Shown here: positions 1 to 11,260 of the stretch, one piece after another
Layout: each line of letters opens with the position of its first letter
Numbering within the stretch: position 1 is the first letter of the stretch
DNA from: Canna indica
Taxonomy: Eukaryota; Streptophyta; Magnoliopsida; Zingiberales; Cannaceae
Length of the DNA: 64,000 bases
NCBI GenBank assembly: GCA_034359265.1
Contig: CP136891.1
Coordinates: 50,336,001 to 50,400,000 of the forward strand
Direction: 5' to 3'
Position numbers and translations under genes: made by a program
Notes under the pieces: generated by a model
Database searches by the model: none
The model's input: the letters and a program-made list of their open reading frames with translations, nothing else
Told to the model about the DNA's origin: nothing

Positions 1-657
1 GTGGAGGAGGCAGTAGAAAAGGTGAAGCTAATCAGAGAGAGATTGTTGGCAGCTTAGTGTCGCCAAAAGATGTATGCAGATGGAAAGGCTAGGGAAGTAG
101 AGTTTGCTGAGGGGGACATGGTGTTCCTCAATGGATCCCCTATAAAAGGGGTGGTGAGGTTTGTCAATAAAGGAAAACTAAGCCCTAGATTCATTGAGTC
201 ATTTCCTATTCTCAAGCGTAGGGGAGCTGTGGTATATGAGTTTGCCTTACCTCCTAGTATGGACCAGGTGCACCCGGTGTTCCATGTATCCATGCTGAAG
301 AAGTATGTTCGTGATGAGTCCCATGAGATCAAGACTACCATAGTGGAGGTGGATTCAACAATCTCCTATAAGGAGCGACCAGTTGAGGTGCTAGATCGGC
401 AGATTAGAAAATTGAGGTCCAAGGAAATTCCCTTGGTTAAGGTTAGGTGGGAGCACCATTCTGGGCAGGAGGCTACTTGGGAGATAGAGCAGAATATGCG
501 GGAGCGATATCCTTCATTGTTTGATGATCAGGTGAGTCCTCAGCTTCTTTTTCCGAAATTCGGGGACAAATTTTATTTAAGGAGGGATGATTGTAATATC
601 CTAGATATTAATATTTACTTTTGGTTATTAATTGTGATTGTCAGCCTAACGGGCTAG
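1..657 (+). pseudogene. Tekay-type pol 3' end: integrase C-terminus and chromodomain (E1)
   Basis: This is the last part of a Ty3/gypsy polyprotein, entered in frame at base 1. An in-frame TAG at 55-57 interrupts it where related copies have Gln (CAG), so only 70-657 is an open frame. Counting from Met at 70, the GPY/F-like integrase module is around residues 35-45 (GKLSPRFIESF) and the chromodomain around 103-152 (VEVLDRQIRKLRSKEI, then VRWEHHSGQEATWE). The chromodomain is thought to direct integration into heterochromatin. The frame does not stop at the polypurine tract but runs about 22 codons into the LTR, ending at 655-657. Upstream integrase, RT and Gag lie outside the window. The family assignment is firm; the copy is dead because of the stop. 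Confidence 0.9.
579..591 (+). other. Polypurine tract of E1
   Basis: A purine-rich run (AAGGAGGGATGAT) sits directly before the LTR start TGTAATATCC at 592. The same arrangement precedes the LTRs at 20529 and, on the other strand, at 49703. It would prime plus-strand DNA synthesis. Confidence 0.8.
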
Positions 658-1046
658 TTCGAGGTCGAGCCGAGTCGACTCATGATCCAGTGCGAGCTTG
701 CGAGCTTGGGTAAGTAGGAGTTTGAATTATGCAATTCCCTTCCCTGTGTAGATAAAATTTATTTAATTATTCTGTTGTGTGTGTGTGATTTATTAAATTA
801 TAACGCATGGTATGCATGTGATTGATGATTGTATTTAGTATAAGGTTATGTTGAGCTAGTGAGATTAGTTGGGTTAGTGGGTTGCGGATCAGGGTTTATG
901 ATAGTGCGGGTTTAGGGTGCGGATAGGAGAAAATAGGAGGGGATTATAAAATCCCACCCTAGGGCTAGGCGGCTTCCTATTGGAGCTGCACCAGCTGAGT
1001 AGGAGAGAGGAGCCGCCAAAGCCAAGCTGCCCAAGCCGAGCCGCCC
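592..1046 (+). mobile_element. E1 3' LTR, first segment (U3)
   Basis: The LTR begins TGTAATATCC right after the polypurine tract. It shares the 'cgagcttgcgagct' block with the opposite-strand LTRs near 26550, 49590 and 62530. The segment stops at 1046, where copia-1 is inserted; the same LTR resumes near 8472 with GC-rich leader sequence matching other members (repeated GCCGCC and 'gagccg' words). Confidence 0.8.
945..951 (+). promoter_or_regulatory. Candidate TATA box of the E1 LTR
   Basis: TATAAAA occurs about 350 bp into the LTR, before a GC-rich leader. The equivalent position in related LTRs also has TATAAAA, for example on the minus strand near 49340 and 62272. This is the most likely core promoter, but no transcript start can be seen. 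Confidence 0.5.
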
Positions 1047-2432
1047 TGTTGTACGAAATGGCACACTAGAGGGGGGGTGAATAGTGTGTTATCTAAATCT
1101 ATTTGTCTAATTATGGTTTAAATCATTTCTTTGATTACTTAGGCAAATTGCAATTTTATGACTAATTGCGGAAGCGATAAATGATAAAGCAATTAAAACA
1201 AACAAGTATCAATGCAAACACACTGATTTATAGTTTTCACTACCTAAGCACCCCGCTTAGGATTTCCAAACTAAGTTTTACTAGATTAATTAGTTTCCCT
1301 TACACAGAGGACTTTGACTCGAAGAGTCTCACTCACAACCTAAGGCACTTCCACACCCGGAAGACTCCGTCTTCTTATCGAGAACACTCTTCCACCTCAA
1401 CCCTAAGGGACAACTCGACTAATCCTAGTAAGTTATGCTTACACAAGTGGCTTTACACCTTTTCACAGAGGTAACCACTTCCACACAAGACCTAACAACC
1501 TAGGTCTTACTGAAACACAAATCCAAAGAAAACAATGTTCAATTAACAATTAAAATACAATCAAAAGAGCTAAACAATGAGAGAGGAACCACAGCTCTTT
1601 TCCAAGCCTTCGACGCCTTCAACTCGTCAAGAGGTAGAGATCGTATTAAAACCCGAGTTGAGGAAGAAAGCTGGGTGCTTGAGAAAATGTTCAAGGAAGA
1701 ACAGAGCGCTGTTGAGCGATCCTTTGAAGGCTCAAATCTCCCTTTAGAATGCTCAATCAAATATGTAAGAGTGGGGGAGATAGGTTAAATGAGTTATATG
1801 AATGATATATATAAGCTCTCAAAGGAACGACAACTGAATGGGCGAAAATCTAGCCGTTGCAGCCGCTCGGTCGATTGGCCGGTTGACCGACTGATCGACC
1901 GCTTAGAGCGATCGCTGCTTATTCTCTCTGTCCGGTCGACCGACGAGTCAACCGCCCAGACACAAAACTTCATTCCCACAATCCGGTCGGTCACCCGATC
2001 GACTGACGCAAGTTGCGTCTTCTGCTATCCACAGTTCGGTCGACCGACCAGTTGACCGAGATGGCTACTGCCATTTTTCTAACCCTGTTCGGTCGACTAG
2101 GTTGAATTTGATTTCTTCATCTTTCTTCTTCCACGCTTCATTTCCGAATTCTGGCTTTCAACGAGCATCAACTTGGAGAGCTTTTCATTTGATCTTTGAA
2201 CTCGTCCAATGCGACTTTGGTGCACTCGTCGAGCTTCGAGAAATTTTCGCGATGAACCCGAACGCGACGATCAATGTCCTTTTGATTTTTTGATTTCTTC
2301 CTATTTATCCGATCGAGGACATCAAACACTAATCGATATGGAACCTAAAATATTTCTCAATGAAATATTAGTTCCATGTTTGTTATCATCAAAACCGAGA
2401 TTAAGACCAAGGTTGAAAACCTAAAGCCAACA
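1047..2432 (-). repeat. Copia-1 3' LTR
   Basis: Its plus-strand start TGTTGTACGAAATGG and end AAAGCCAACA match the right LTR. On the element's strand it reads TGTTGG...CAACA, with the usual TG/CA ends. It is about 120 bp shorter than its partner; part of the difference is a lost block near 1225 and most lies in the TCGGTCGACCGA-rich region (about 1860-2105). Confidence 0.9.
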
Positions 2433-2446
2433 ATCTCCCCCTTTTT
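2433..2446 (-). other. Copia-1 polypurine tract
   Basis: On the minus strand this reads AAAAAGGGGGAGAT and lies directly upstream of the 3' LTR. The AAAAGGGGGAGAT form is typical of plant copia elements. Confidence 0.85.
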
Positions 2447-5400
2447 GATGATGACAAACATCCTTAAGAAAATATATTCATTAAAGCATAGAGGATATCA
2501 TCTAAGGGATTTCTCCCCCTATCAAGATGCATATCTATGAAAATAAACTCCCCCTATCTATATGCATGAATTTCCTATATTTTCCTCCCATTTACCTATA
2601 ATTTTCTGCCCATTTTCGTATAATTTTCTCCTCCTTTTGACATCAATCAAAGAGGGCAAGAAAGGTTAATCTTGTCAAAGGGATGAAAAATAAATATTTT
2701 TTCATGAAGTTGAAACTCTAATGATTTTTCATGAAACATGACAATCTCAACCAAAGGGATGAAAATAAACAAATATTTGACATGGAACAAAATCATACAT
2801 GATATGTTCTAAACTAAATATTTGAATTCAAAACAAAAACATATATGCACTCAAGTATGAATGTACTCATATCTTTTTCATGACATTTTTAGATTTCATT
2901 CAAACTTTCAAAATATCAAGATATGGTCATTTAAATCATGTATATCAAGTTTGTAGTGAAACTAATGTCATTTAATCAAACTTTTAACTTAGCATGGTTT
3001 CATTTGAATTAAGCATGAACACATGAAAATTCTATGTATCAAATTTTGCTATCTACTCATGTTTTCTCTATCTTAAGGATCTAGACATCAAACATGAGTG
3101 AATGTAAGTCTATGAATCAAGTTTGGGCTTAAAATGAAATTTCTAAGTCACTTTGTTGACTTAGGTTAACCTATACTTCAAGATTTGAAATACCAATTGT
3201 TGGATGAAATTTTTTAATACCAATTATTGAATGGTCATTTGAAATGCATGTATCAAGTTTGAACTCAGAATGAATTTTCTAAGTTCATTTTTCATCCTAT
3301 ATTGTTTTCAATGAAAAATTGAATATTTCTAGTTATCATTCAAATTATCAAAATCATTCCTATGAATGATTTTACTCAAGCAATGGTGTAAATGATATTA
3401 GAAATGTTTTCATGAGTTTTCATTTGAAGTTTTTGAAGAAAAATCAGAGTATCGGAAAGATTGATATTACAAGATGGATGACACTTTGTGTTTTCGAAAT
3501 CCAATTTCAAAATTTCATTATAAATCAGATTCTTGATGAAACTTTTCAAAATTTTTACTGAAGAACCTAGATTTTTTAGTGAGGGTGCAATTTCAAGAAT
3601 CATCTAAAAAGGATTTTCCAATATTTTTCTAGAAATAACTAAAAATGCATACCAATTGTTGGGTGAAATGACATTTTATTAATTTTTAGTTATTCTTAAA
3701 ACATGTTTAATTTTCATTCAAACTTTAATGACACCATAAAATGATCATGTAAAGAGTGTATGTCAAGTTTGAAATGAAAATTATGTCCTTAAGTCAAGAT
3801 ATCAACCTATCATGGTTTCATTCAAAACTAAGCTAGTTATCATGAAACTTGCTAAGTTTCAATCTTATCATTTACTCATGATTTTTCAACCTTAAGCCTA
3901 TGGATACCTAACATGAGTAAATCTAAACATGTTCCTCAAATATGGATTAAAAATGAGACCACTAAGTCAATTGGTTGACTTGGATCAACTTGGTTCAAAA
4001 GAGATAAGCATGAATTGACCTCTATGTCATTTTATCTATATCCATATGAATTTTCCATTCTAAGTACTTGGAAACATGTCATACCTATTCCTAAACATGT
4101 TTATGAAGTTTGACTTAAAATGAAGTGTCCAACTCGATTTGTTGACTTGGGTCAAACTTTTCCAAGTTTAAGTCCCTTAAAGTGATATAGTTATCACATT
4201 GTTCATCTAGACATGAATTTTCAATTTTAAATACCTAGATTCATGTGATATGTGTATCTAAACATGTTTGTTTGGTGTTTACTCAAAATGACGTCTCTAA
4301 TAAGAAATTTTAAACTAGTCCAAATTCATTCAATATTAATATCATGAACTTGCCTAGTTACCCATGAAATTGCCTACTCATGAAAATTCAAATATTTATC
4401 ATGCAAAATCAATCATGAGTATATAGAGACATCATTAAAGCATGAATATTCAAGAATTACATTAAGATTTTGCAAAACTAATTCATACCTCTTTTTATAG
4501 AATTTTGCCAAACTTGTCATTTACTTTTCACTTTTCTACATGATAGCATAGCCTTCAATGTTTACCACTTTCTTAACTTGCAAGTAGGCTTTATTAGTAT
4601 GAAAATGAATTTATATACCAACTAGCAAGCTAACATACTAAATAGCAAAGGTTCAATGAAAAGTTTCATTTAAAAACTTTAACCTATGCTAGATAGTAAA
4701 GATTCATTTTAAAGATGTTATCATGATATCAAAATGAATCAAAAGAAATCTTAAGATGTGAAACATTTGAGGAATAAGATCTCTAAACATGTTTAACTAG
4801 TTTGGACTTAAAAAGAATGTCTCTAATAGTGAATATCAACCTAGAGCAAGTTTCATTCAATGAAATTTGCCTAAGTACTAAAATTTTACCTACTCATGAA
4901 AAATCAAGGGTTTACCATGAAATTCTAATCATGAGTATTGAGTCATTATTTAAGCTTAAGCATTGAGGTATAACACTAAGATTTGAATTTATCAAAGTTG
5001 CAAGTATACTTCTAATTAGCCTTCCATTTACAATAACTTGCAAGTATACTTCATTAATGGTAATCAAATCTTATCTACTAGCAAGGTGAAATAGAAATCT
5101 TCATTTGGGTATCTCAACCTATGCTAGATAGTGAAATAATTCGTTTCAAGTAAAATTGTCATGAAACCAAAACGAATCGAGAGATCTCAAAATGTAAAAT
5201 TTTGAAACATAAGATCTCCAACCCTTCCTGTTGGTTGAAAACCGAAAGGCCACAATGAGCCTACGATTTAAAACCGCAAGGTCGCATGAGCCCATTACAG
5301 GCTACATAGGTCTCCGAGGAGACCGGGAAATCAAAAGTCAAAAACATTTTGAAACTTATCGAGAGTGGAAAATCTACTAATATTAAGTATATATCAAAAT

Positions 5401-5552
5401 CCAACTCTAATTTAAACAAGAGGTATAGGAGATGATACCAAATTAACTAGGTGCTGATTTTTCATACCGAAGGCATCCATACGATGCGAAGTTGCAACTT
5501 GTATTTGGTGAAGCTTTAAGTCTTCATGCAACTCCCACCATCCATTATCAAC
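2447..5552 (-). other. Copia-1 non-coding interior in the place of pol
   Basis: About 3.1 kb of AT-rich DNA has no open frame with recognisable domains on either strand. It contains degenerate repeated phrases, such as 'gttgacttgg' and 'aaacatgtt' followed by a short Thr/Ser-like motif, near 3150, 3970, 4130 and 4790. A related stretch is in copia-2 (53701-54381), so it belongs to the family rather than to a local insertion. Confidence 0.65.
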
Positions 5553-6893
5553 TCATCCTTTTGTGGTCGCTCCCCCTACATGAGAAGATGAGATCTTTGG
5601 TACCCAAATGGCTTTGGGTCCTTGGGGGTTAGAGGGCTTAGCTACCCAAAGTGTCTTAACACCACTTGGGTTCATCTTAAATGCACAATCATATATGGTA
5701 TGCCCATAAACACCACAACAAAAACAATGACCTTGAAATTTTTTCTTTTTGTTCTTGCTATTGACATGAGATTTATTTTTAGAATGCTTGTCATTTGAAC
5801 TAAGATGAGCATGAGTATTCTTAAGTGAAACATTCTTTTTTTGAACATGAGATTTAAATGTGGAATGCCTAGCATTTTGAACATGATGGACATTGGCATT
5901 CTTTACATAAGTATTGTTCATTCTTGTGTTATTAGGAAATGAAATATTTTTCAATTCGTTTACTTTCTTATTTAAGGACACAACCTCATTTCAAATTTTC
6001 ATTTTCAAGCTTTATGTCCTTAAGCTCAAGTTTCAACCTATCGTGGGAAAAATCAAAAGAACTAGATTTCATTCTCTCATTTTCTAGTTTTAATTCATCC
6101 ACATGAGAGTTAAGCCTTATATTATCTTTTTTCAATCTTTTATTTTCATTGTATTTTTTAACAAGCAAGACATACATTTTCTTGTATTCACTTACTAACT
6201 CATCATATTGCATATCATGTGAACTAGAAGAGCTAGTACTATCATTATCATTATCATGACTAGATGAAGGAGAGAGTACCTCATTATTTACAGTTTTGAG
6301 GGTCACTTTGGAAGTGGCTTCATAGTCATGGGTAGAGGATGCTTCGAATGAGTGAGATGTGGAGGTGGAAGCACTTGACCTCTTCTTTGCCTTGTTCTTC
6401 ATAGTAGGGCAGTTCTTCCTTACATGCCCTTTTTCTTGGCACACATGGCAAATCACCTTCCTTTTCCGATTTCTTATGCTCTTATGACTAGAGGCACTAT
6501 GGGCTTCAAAAATCATATTAGTATTGGGTGGATGACAATTGTCATCACTCCCCCCATCAAATGTATTGAGCTCTTCGGTTTTTGCATAATTATAAAGCAT
6601 GTTTAAAGTAGCCCAAATATCGAATGCGGAAGTACATGCATGATTTTCTCAAACACATTATTTTCCAAAGAACAAAATGAGCAATTTGTAGCTTTAACAT
6701 TTAACTCAAACATGTTAATTTGTTCTTGGGTCCATGCATTGATGTCTTTCTTAGGTTTTATGTATTTTGACTTAACCATATTAAACACACCTATTCCTTG
6801 AGTCTTTAAGAATGTATACATTCTTCCTTTCCAAAGACCGAAATTAGACTCATCGAACCTAGGTGATAAAGACGCTACACTCTCTAGAGCCAT
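5553..6893 (-). pseudogene. Copia-1 gag, frameshifted
   Basis: Three open pieces lie in order on the minus strand. 6893-6603 encodes the N-terminus (begins MALESVASLSPRF, with the WKGRMYTFLK motif of copia Gag). 6600-5986 encodes a CCHC zinc knuckle (CHVCQEKGHVRKNC, residues 51-64 of that piece) followed by a charged coiled coil. 5981-5553 encodes a second knuckle (CFCCGVYGHTIYDC, residues 86-99) and a C-terminal WVPK motif. A frameshift near 6640 joins the first two pieces and another near 5985 joins the last two. The usual central alpha-helical UBN2-type core is missing between the motif IWATL and YAKTEELN. The stop after GGATTKG is matched in copia-2, so it is probably the genuine end. Confidence 0.85.
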
Positions 6894-6946
6894 TTCTAGA
6901 TCCAGACTAGATGTAGACGAGATGGTGAAATCTCAAACTATGACCC

Positions 6947-6958
6947 GCTCTGATACCA
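6947..6958 (-). other. Copia-1 primer-binding site (initiator tRNA-Met)
   Basis: The minus strand reads TGGTATCAGAGC two bases inside the 5' LTR, complementary to the 3' end of plant initiator tRNA-Met. It fixes element orientation and the LTR boundary at 6961. Confidence 0.9.
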
Positions 6959-6960
6959 AT

Positions 6961-8466
6961 TGTTGTACGAAATGGCACAGTAGAGGGGGGTGAATAGTGT
7001 GTTATCTAAATCTATTTGCCTAATTCTGGTTTTAATTATTTCTTTCATTACTTAGGCAAATTGTAATTTTACGACTAAATGCGGAAGCGATAAATGATAA
7101 AACAATTAAAACAAACAAGTATCAATGCTAACACATTGATTTATAGTGGTTCGGCCCCAATGCCTACTCCACTACCTAAGCACCCCGTTTAAGATTTCCA
7201 AACTAAGTTTTACTAGATTAATTACTTTCCCTTACACAGAGGACTTTGACTCGAAGAGTCTCACTCTCAACCTAAGGCACTTCCACACCTAGAAGTCTCC
7301 ATCTTCTTATCGAGAGCACTCTTCCACCTCAACCCTAAGGGACAACTCGACTAATCCTAGTAAGTTATGCTTATACAAGTGGCTTTACACCTTTTCACCG
7401 AGGTAACCACTTCCACACAACAAGACCTAACAACCTAGGTCTTACTCAAACACAAATCTAAAGAAAACAATGTTCAATTAACAATTAAAATACAATCAAA
7501 AGAGCTAAACAATGAGATAGGCACCACAGCTCTTTTCCAAGCCTTCGACGCCTTCAACTCGTCAAGAGGTAGAGCTCGTATTAAAACCCGAGTTGAGGAA
7601 GAAAGTTGGGCGCTTGAGAAAATGTTCACGGAAGAACAGAGCGCTGTTGATCGATCCTTTGAAGGCTCAAATCTCCCTTTAGAATGCTCAATCAAATCTT
7701 TAAGAGTGGGAGAGATAGGCTAAATGAGTTATATGAATGATATATATAACCTCTGAAAGGAACAGCAGCTCAACGGGCTAAAATCTAGTCATTACAGTCG
7801 CTCGATCGATTGGCCTGTCGATCGACCGATCGACCGCTTAGAGCGACCGATGCCAATTGTCTTTGTCCGGTCGACCGATGGGTCGACCACCCAGACGCAA
7901 AACTGCGTTCCCGCAATCCGATCGACCGCTCGATCGATCGACGCAAGTTGCATCTTCAGCTATTCGTAATTCGGTCGACCGACGAAGCTACTGCCAATTT
8001 TTGGCCTTAATCGGTCGACCGCTCGGTGGATCAAAGTAGCTACGGCCGCTTTGCGGCATCCTTCGGTATATCGAGATGACTACTTGCCATTTTTCTAACC
8101 CTATTCGGTTGACTGCCCGGTCGACCGAACCTAGGCTGTATTTGATTTGTTCAGCCTTCTTCTTCCGCATTTCATTTTTGGGTTCCAGCTTTCAACAAGC
8201 ATCAACTTGTAGAGCTTTTCATTTGATCTTTGAACTCATCCAATGCGACTTTGGTGCACTCGTCGAGCTTCGACAAATTTTCGCGACAAACCCGAGCGCG
8301 ACGATCAATGTCCTTCTTATTTTCTGATTTCTTTTGATTTATCCGATCGAGGACATCGAACACTAATCGATATGGAACCTGAAAGATTTCTCAATGAAAT
8401 ATTAGTTCCATGTTTGTTATCATCAAAATAGAGATTAAGACCAAGATTGAAAACCTAAAGCCAACA
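6961..8466 (-). repeat. Copia-1 5' LTR
   Basis: It is the partner of 1047-2432, with the same ends and long near-identical blocks. It is longer mainly because the palindromic GGTCGACCG-rich region (about 7798-8130) is larger and differently arranged. It would carry the element promoter; no clear TATA box was assigned. Confidence 0.9.
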
Positions 8467-8878
8467 TGCCCCTCTCCCCTTTCCCTTCTCTTGAAGCCGC
8501 TGCTTCTAAGAAGCCAGCCACCGAGCCACCCCTCCCTCCCTCTTCCGCTCTCTTCCTCTTTCCCCTCTCCTTGGAGCCAAGCCGTCGGCTTGGTTGAAGC
8601 CGTCGCCCCCCTTGAGCCTTGTAGTCGCCACCCTTCTTGAAGAGGAGCTGCCACCCCTTCCCTTGAGGAACCGAGCCGCCGCGACCCTTTAGGGCCGGAT
8701 TCGGAGGTCGCCGCTGGGATGTCCTTCTCTATTTCTTTCTTCCTAGTTGGGTGAGTGGTTTTACCCCTCCTTTTCTCGGGTTTCTTTCGTATTCTTGAGC
8801 CATTCTTGAAATCAATATGTTCTTGTTGGTTTTTCGTCGAATCTCGAGTTCTTGCAATTTTTTTTTGCTTTTCGATGG
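8467..8878 (+). mobile_element. E1 LTR, second segment: GC-rich leader and donor-like site
   Basis: This continues the LTR broken at 1046; 8467-8471 is the copia-1 target duplication. It is rich in GCCGCC and 'gagccg' words, like the transcribed leader of related LTRs, and contains a donor-like site TTGG|GTGAGTGG with GT at 8751-8752. Related LTRs have the same GTGAGTGGTT at the equivalent place. It ends where another LTR is inserted at 8879. Confidence 0.7.
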
Positions 8879-11260
8879 CGTCACACCCCATATCTGGTAT
8901 GACCGGCCAGGATACGCCACGTACCCCAAAGCCTAACCCAACTCAAACACAACAAAAATAACCTGAACGGTGGAAGATTTTTTTTTGAAAAGAATAGACA
9001 TGACATCACGAACCAAACCAAACCAAAACTCAATATGAACACACTGGACAAGTTATTAAAATGGAGTTCAAATAAATAAACAAGACTCCCAAAAATAAAA
9101 ATAAAATGCGGAAACAACAACCCGACTCAACATGACTCAACAACTCAAGAGACACTAAAATGACTCAGGTATCCTACCCGATCACGACATGTCACGAAAC
9201 CCACTGCCCTGCCACCACCAGCCACGCTACTGCACCTCGGTACCTCTCTGATATAACTCAGGTGCTGCAAAACATTAGTAATGAGGGGGTAAGTCCAACT
9301 AGGACTTAGTGAGCAGATCAGTCCTCAATTCACCAAATCAATCATCATGCATAAAACACAAATAGCCAATACATAATGAACAACAACATCAGAAGAAATC
9401 AACAATAATATATCCACAACTCTATGCATGAAATCAACATCCATCAACAAGTACAAATATCTTTAAAAATGACGGAACAAGCATCAGTAACACATCCACC
9501 ACTCCACTCATATCCACAATAATAAGTGTAAACATCCATCAATAAGTATAAGCATATCAACAGCAATAAAATAGGATGAATGCAACACCTCAGTCATATG
9601 CATGCTCCTCGGACCCATCGGTCCCACATAGCCATATAGGGTAGGCAGACGGGTGGCCGCCGAACTACCACCCAGCTCAGTGCCATCTCTTTGGCGCATG
9701 GCCTCCCCTCACCGGCACTGGCTCTTCCGAGCTAGCCTGTTGGGGCATACGTTCCCCTCACTTGCTCGGGTCTTCGGACTGTCTCTTTGAGGTATGATCT
9801 CCCCTCACCAGTCGGACTTTCAGAATATAGCCAACGTTGTCTCTTTGGGGCATACTCTCCCATCACCAACAATGCTTCCGGGAAATGCAGCAAGCACATC
9901 ACAGCACCACACACGCAGGTATATAAGCATAAACAAGATGTGGTATCAACAAGTAATAAAGGGTATGTCAAGTGCATACCTCATCCTCCACCTCCTCCTG
10001 CCATACATCACAACCACATATAGATATATATATGTATAAATAGTGCTCGTAAATCATGAATGCTTAGCACAAATAAACAACCACAAAATAGAATTATAGC
10101 ACTACAAGAAAGGATGCACGTGTATCATGAAAGTAGTGCAAAAAGAAACTCTAACTGCAAATTAATGGACTGCAACAACAGGATAAAATAACTCGACATA
10201 GGAATCACTGGTCTAGGATAAGATTCACCTCATTAACTAGTATATCCACGAATCATCTCAGATTGAACCATAAAAACATATAAAATATGATTTTTCAACT
10301 TAGCACACAAAACAAGGCGACGTCCGCCTACTGTTTTCAAAATCTGAAGGTCTAATGTTGAAACAGACCTTGCCAATGAATTCAGAACATCGATTAGGTG
10401 AAATTTTATATATAACATGAATATTTTTGCTAACCTTAAGGCCTCCAAATAATTATTTAGAATAATAGAAAAATTACCTTAAATTTATTTCATAAATCAC
10501 AGTTACGAATGAATATAACAGTGTTACAATCAATAAATTAGCAATGAAATCTCAGTCTTCCACCTAACATGATGCAATGTCAGCCTTACATCTAACATGA
10601 TTCAATAATTATCTTACATCTAACATGATGCAATCACAGCCTTACATCTATCCTGATACAATCTCAGCCTTCCATCTATCATGATGCAATCATAGCCTTA
10701 CATCTACCTTGATGCAATCCCAACCTTCCATCTATCATGATGAAATCCCAGCCTTCCATCTATCATGATGAAATCACAGCCCTCCATTTAATATGATGCA
10801 ATCTCAACCTTACATCTAACAAGATGCAATTACAGCCCTCCATCTACATGATGCAATCACAGCCTTACATCTAACCAGATGCAATCGCAGCCTTACATAT
10901 ACAAGATGCAAACTAAACCTTACATCTAACCTGATACAATCTCATCCCTCCATCAACACAAGATCAAATCCCTGCCCATCATCTCAACCAATTCAATCCA
11001 GCCCTTCATCTCACCCAAATCAATCTCAGCCCTCCATTTCATCTCATCTCCCTCACCCAACATCTAGGGTTCCCAGCCACCTACCTCCTCCAGCCGCTGC
11101 CGCTGCCCTTCCCTAGCCGGACGGGCCGCCAGCACCCCTGGCGTCGATGTCATCACCGACGCCGGCTCCTACCGACACAACGCCGCCACCATGCGACGGT
11201 GGCAGCGCCTCAAGCGGTTGCCCTGCCGTGCGGCACGGCTGTCCGCGCATGGCAGCGACA
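8879..11260 (-). mobile_element. Minus-strand LTR inserted in the E1 LTR (right boundary uncertain)
   Basis: The plus-strand start CGTCACACCCCATATC is a decayed form of the shared LTR end TGTCACACCCCAACTC, seen here from the opposite strand. It also has the acceptor-like 'gctgcaaaac' and the hairpin AAGTCC/GGACTT at 9291-9307. A set of about 55-60-bp repeats with 'ctctttgg.gcat' lies at 9685-9870. No polypurine tract, primer site or coding sequence adjoins it, so it looks like a solo LTR. The right end near 11260 is inferred from where plus-strand LTR sequence resumes. No matching target duplication was found. Confidence 0.55.
10551..10955. repeat. 28-bp minisatellite
   Basis: About 14 diverged head-to-tail copies of a roughly 28-bp unit (core CAGCCTTACATCTAACATGA then tgcaatca) lie here. 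Units vary by substitutions and small deletions. The array decays into 'cagccctccatt' words up to about 11045. Confidence 0.85.

Larger units (their letters stand above)
1047..8466 (-). mobile_element. Copia-1: gag-only Ty1/copia retrotransposon inserted in the E1 LTR
   Basis: This is a complete minus-strand element with two LTRs (1047-2432 and 6961-8466), a primer-binding site beside the right LTR and a polypurine tract beside the left one. Flanking 5-mers are CGCCC (1042-1046) and TGCCC (8467-8471), a target duplication with one mismatch. The 4.5-kb interior holds only a decayed gag (5553-6893). No protease, integrase, RT or RNase H motif is visible, so movement would need enzymes from a relative. 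The Gag layout, with a CCHC knuckle, a coiled coil, a second knuckle and a C-terminal 'WVPK' motif, resembles SIRE/Maximus elements. Confidence 0.88.

Noticed and set aside
6947..6958. tRNA-Met-like sequence at this and the four other primer sites
   Set aside because: Only about 12 bases complementary to the tRNA 3' end are present next to LTRs; no cloverleaf can be formed, so these are primer-binding sites, not tRNA genes.
9794..10039. Open frame of about 80 residues on the plus strand and its partner on the minus strand
   Set aside because: Located in repeat-bearing LTR sequence, no similarity to a known domain and no sign of a host gene.
10551..10955. Regular repeats that could suggest a CRISPR array
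   Set aside because: Units of about 28 bp abut without spacers and vary; the window is plant nuclear DNA. The same applies to the 53-bp and 79-bp arrays.
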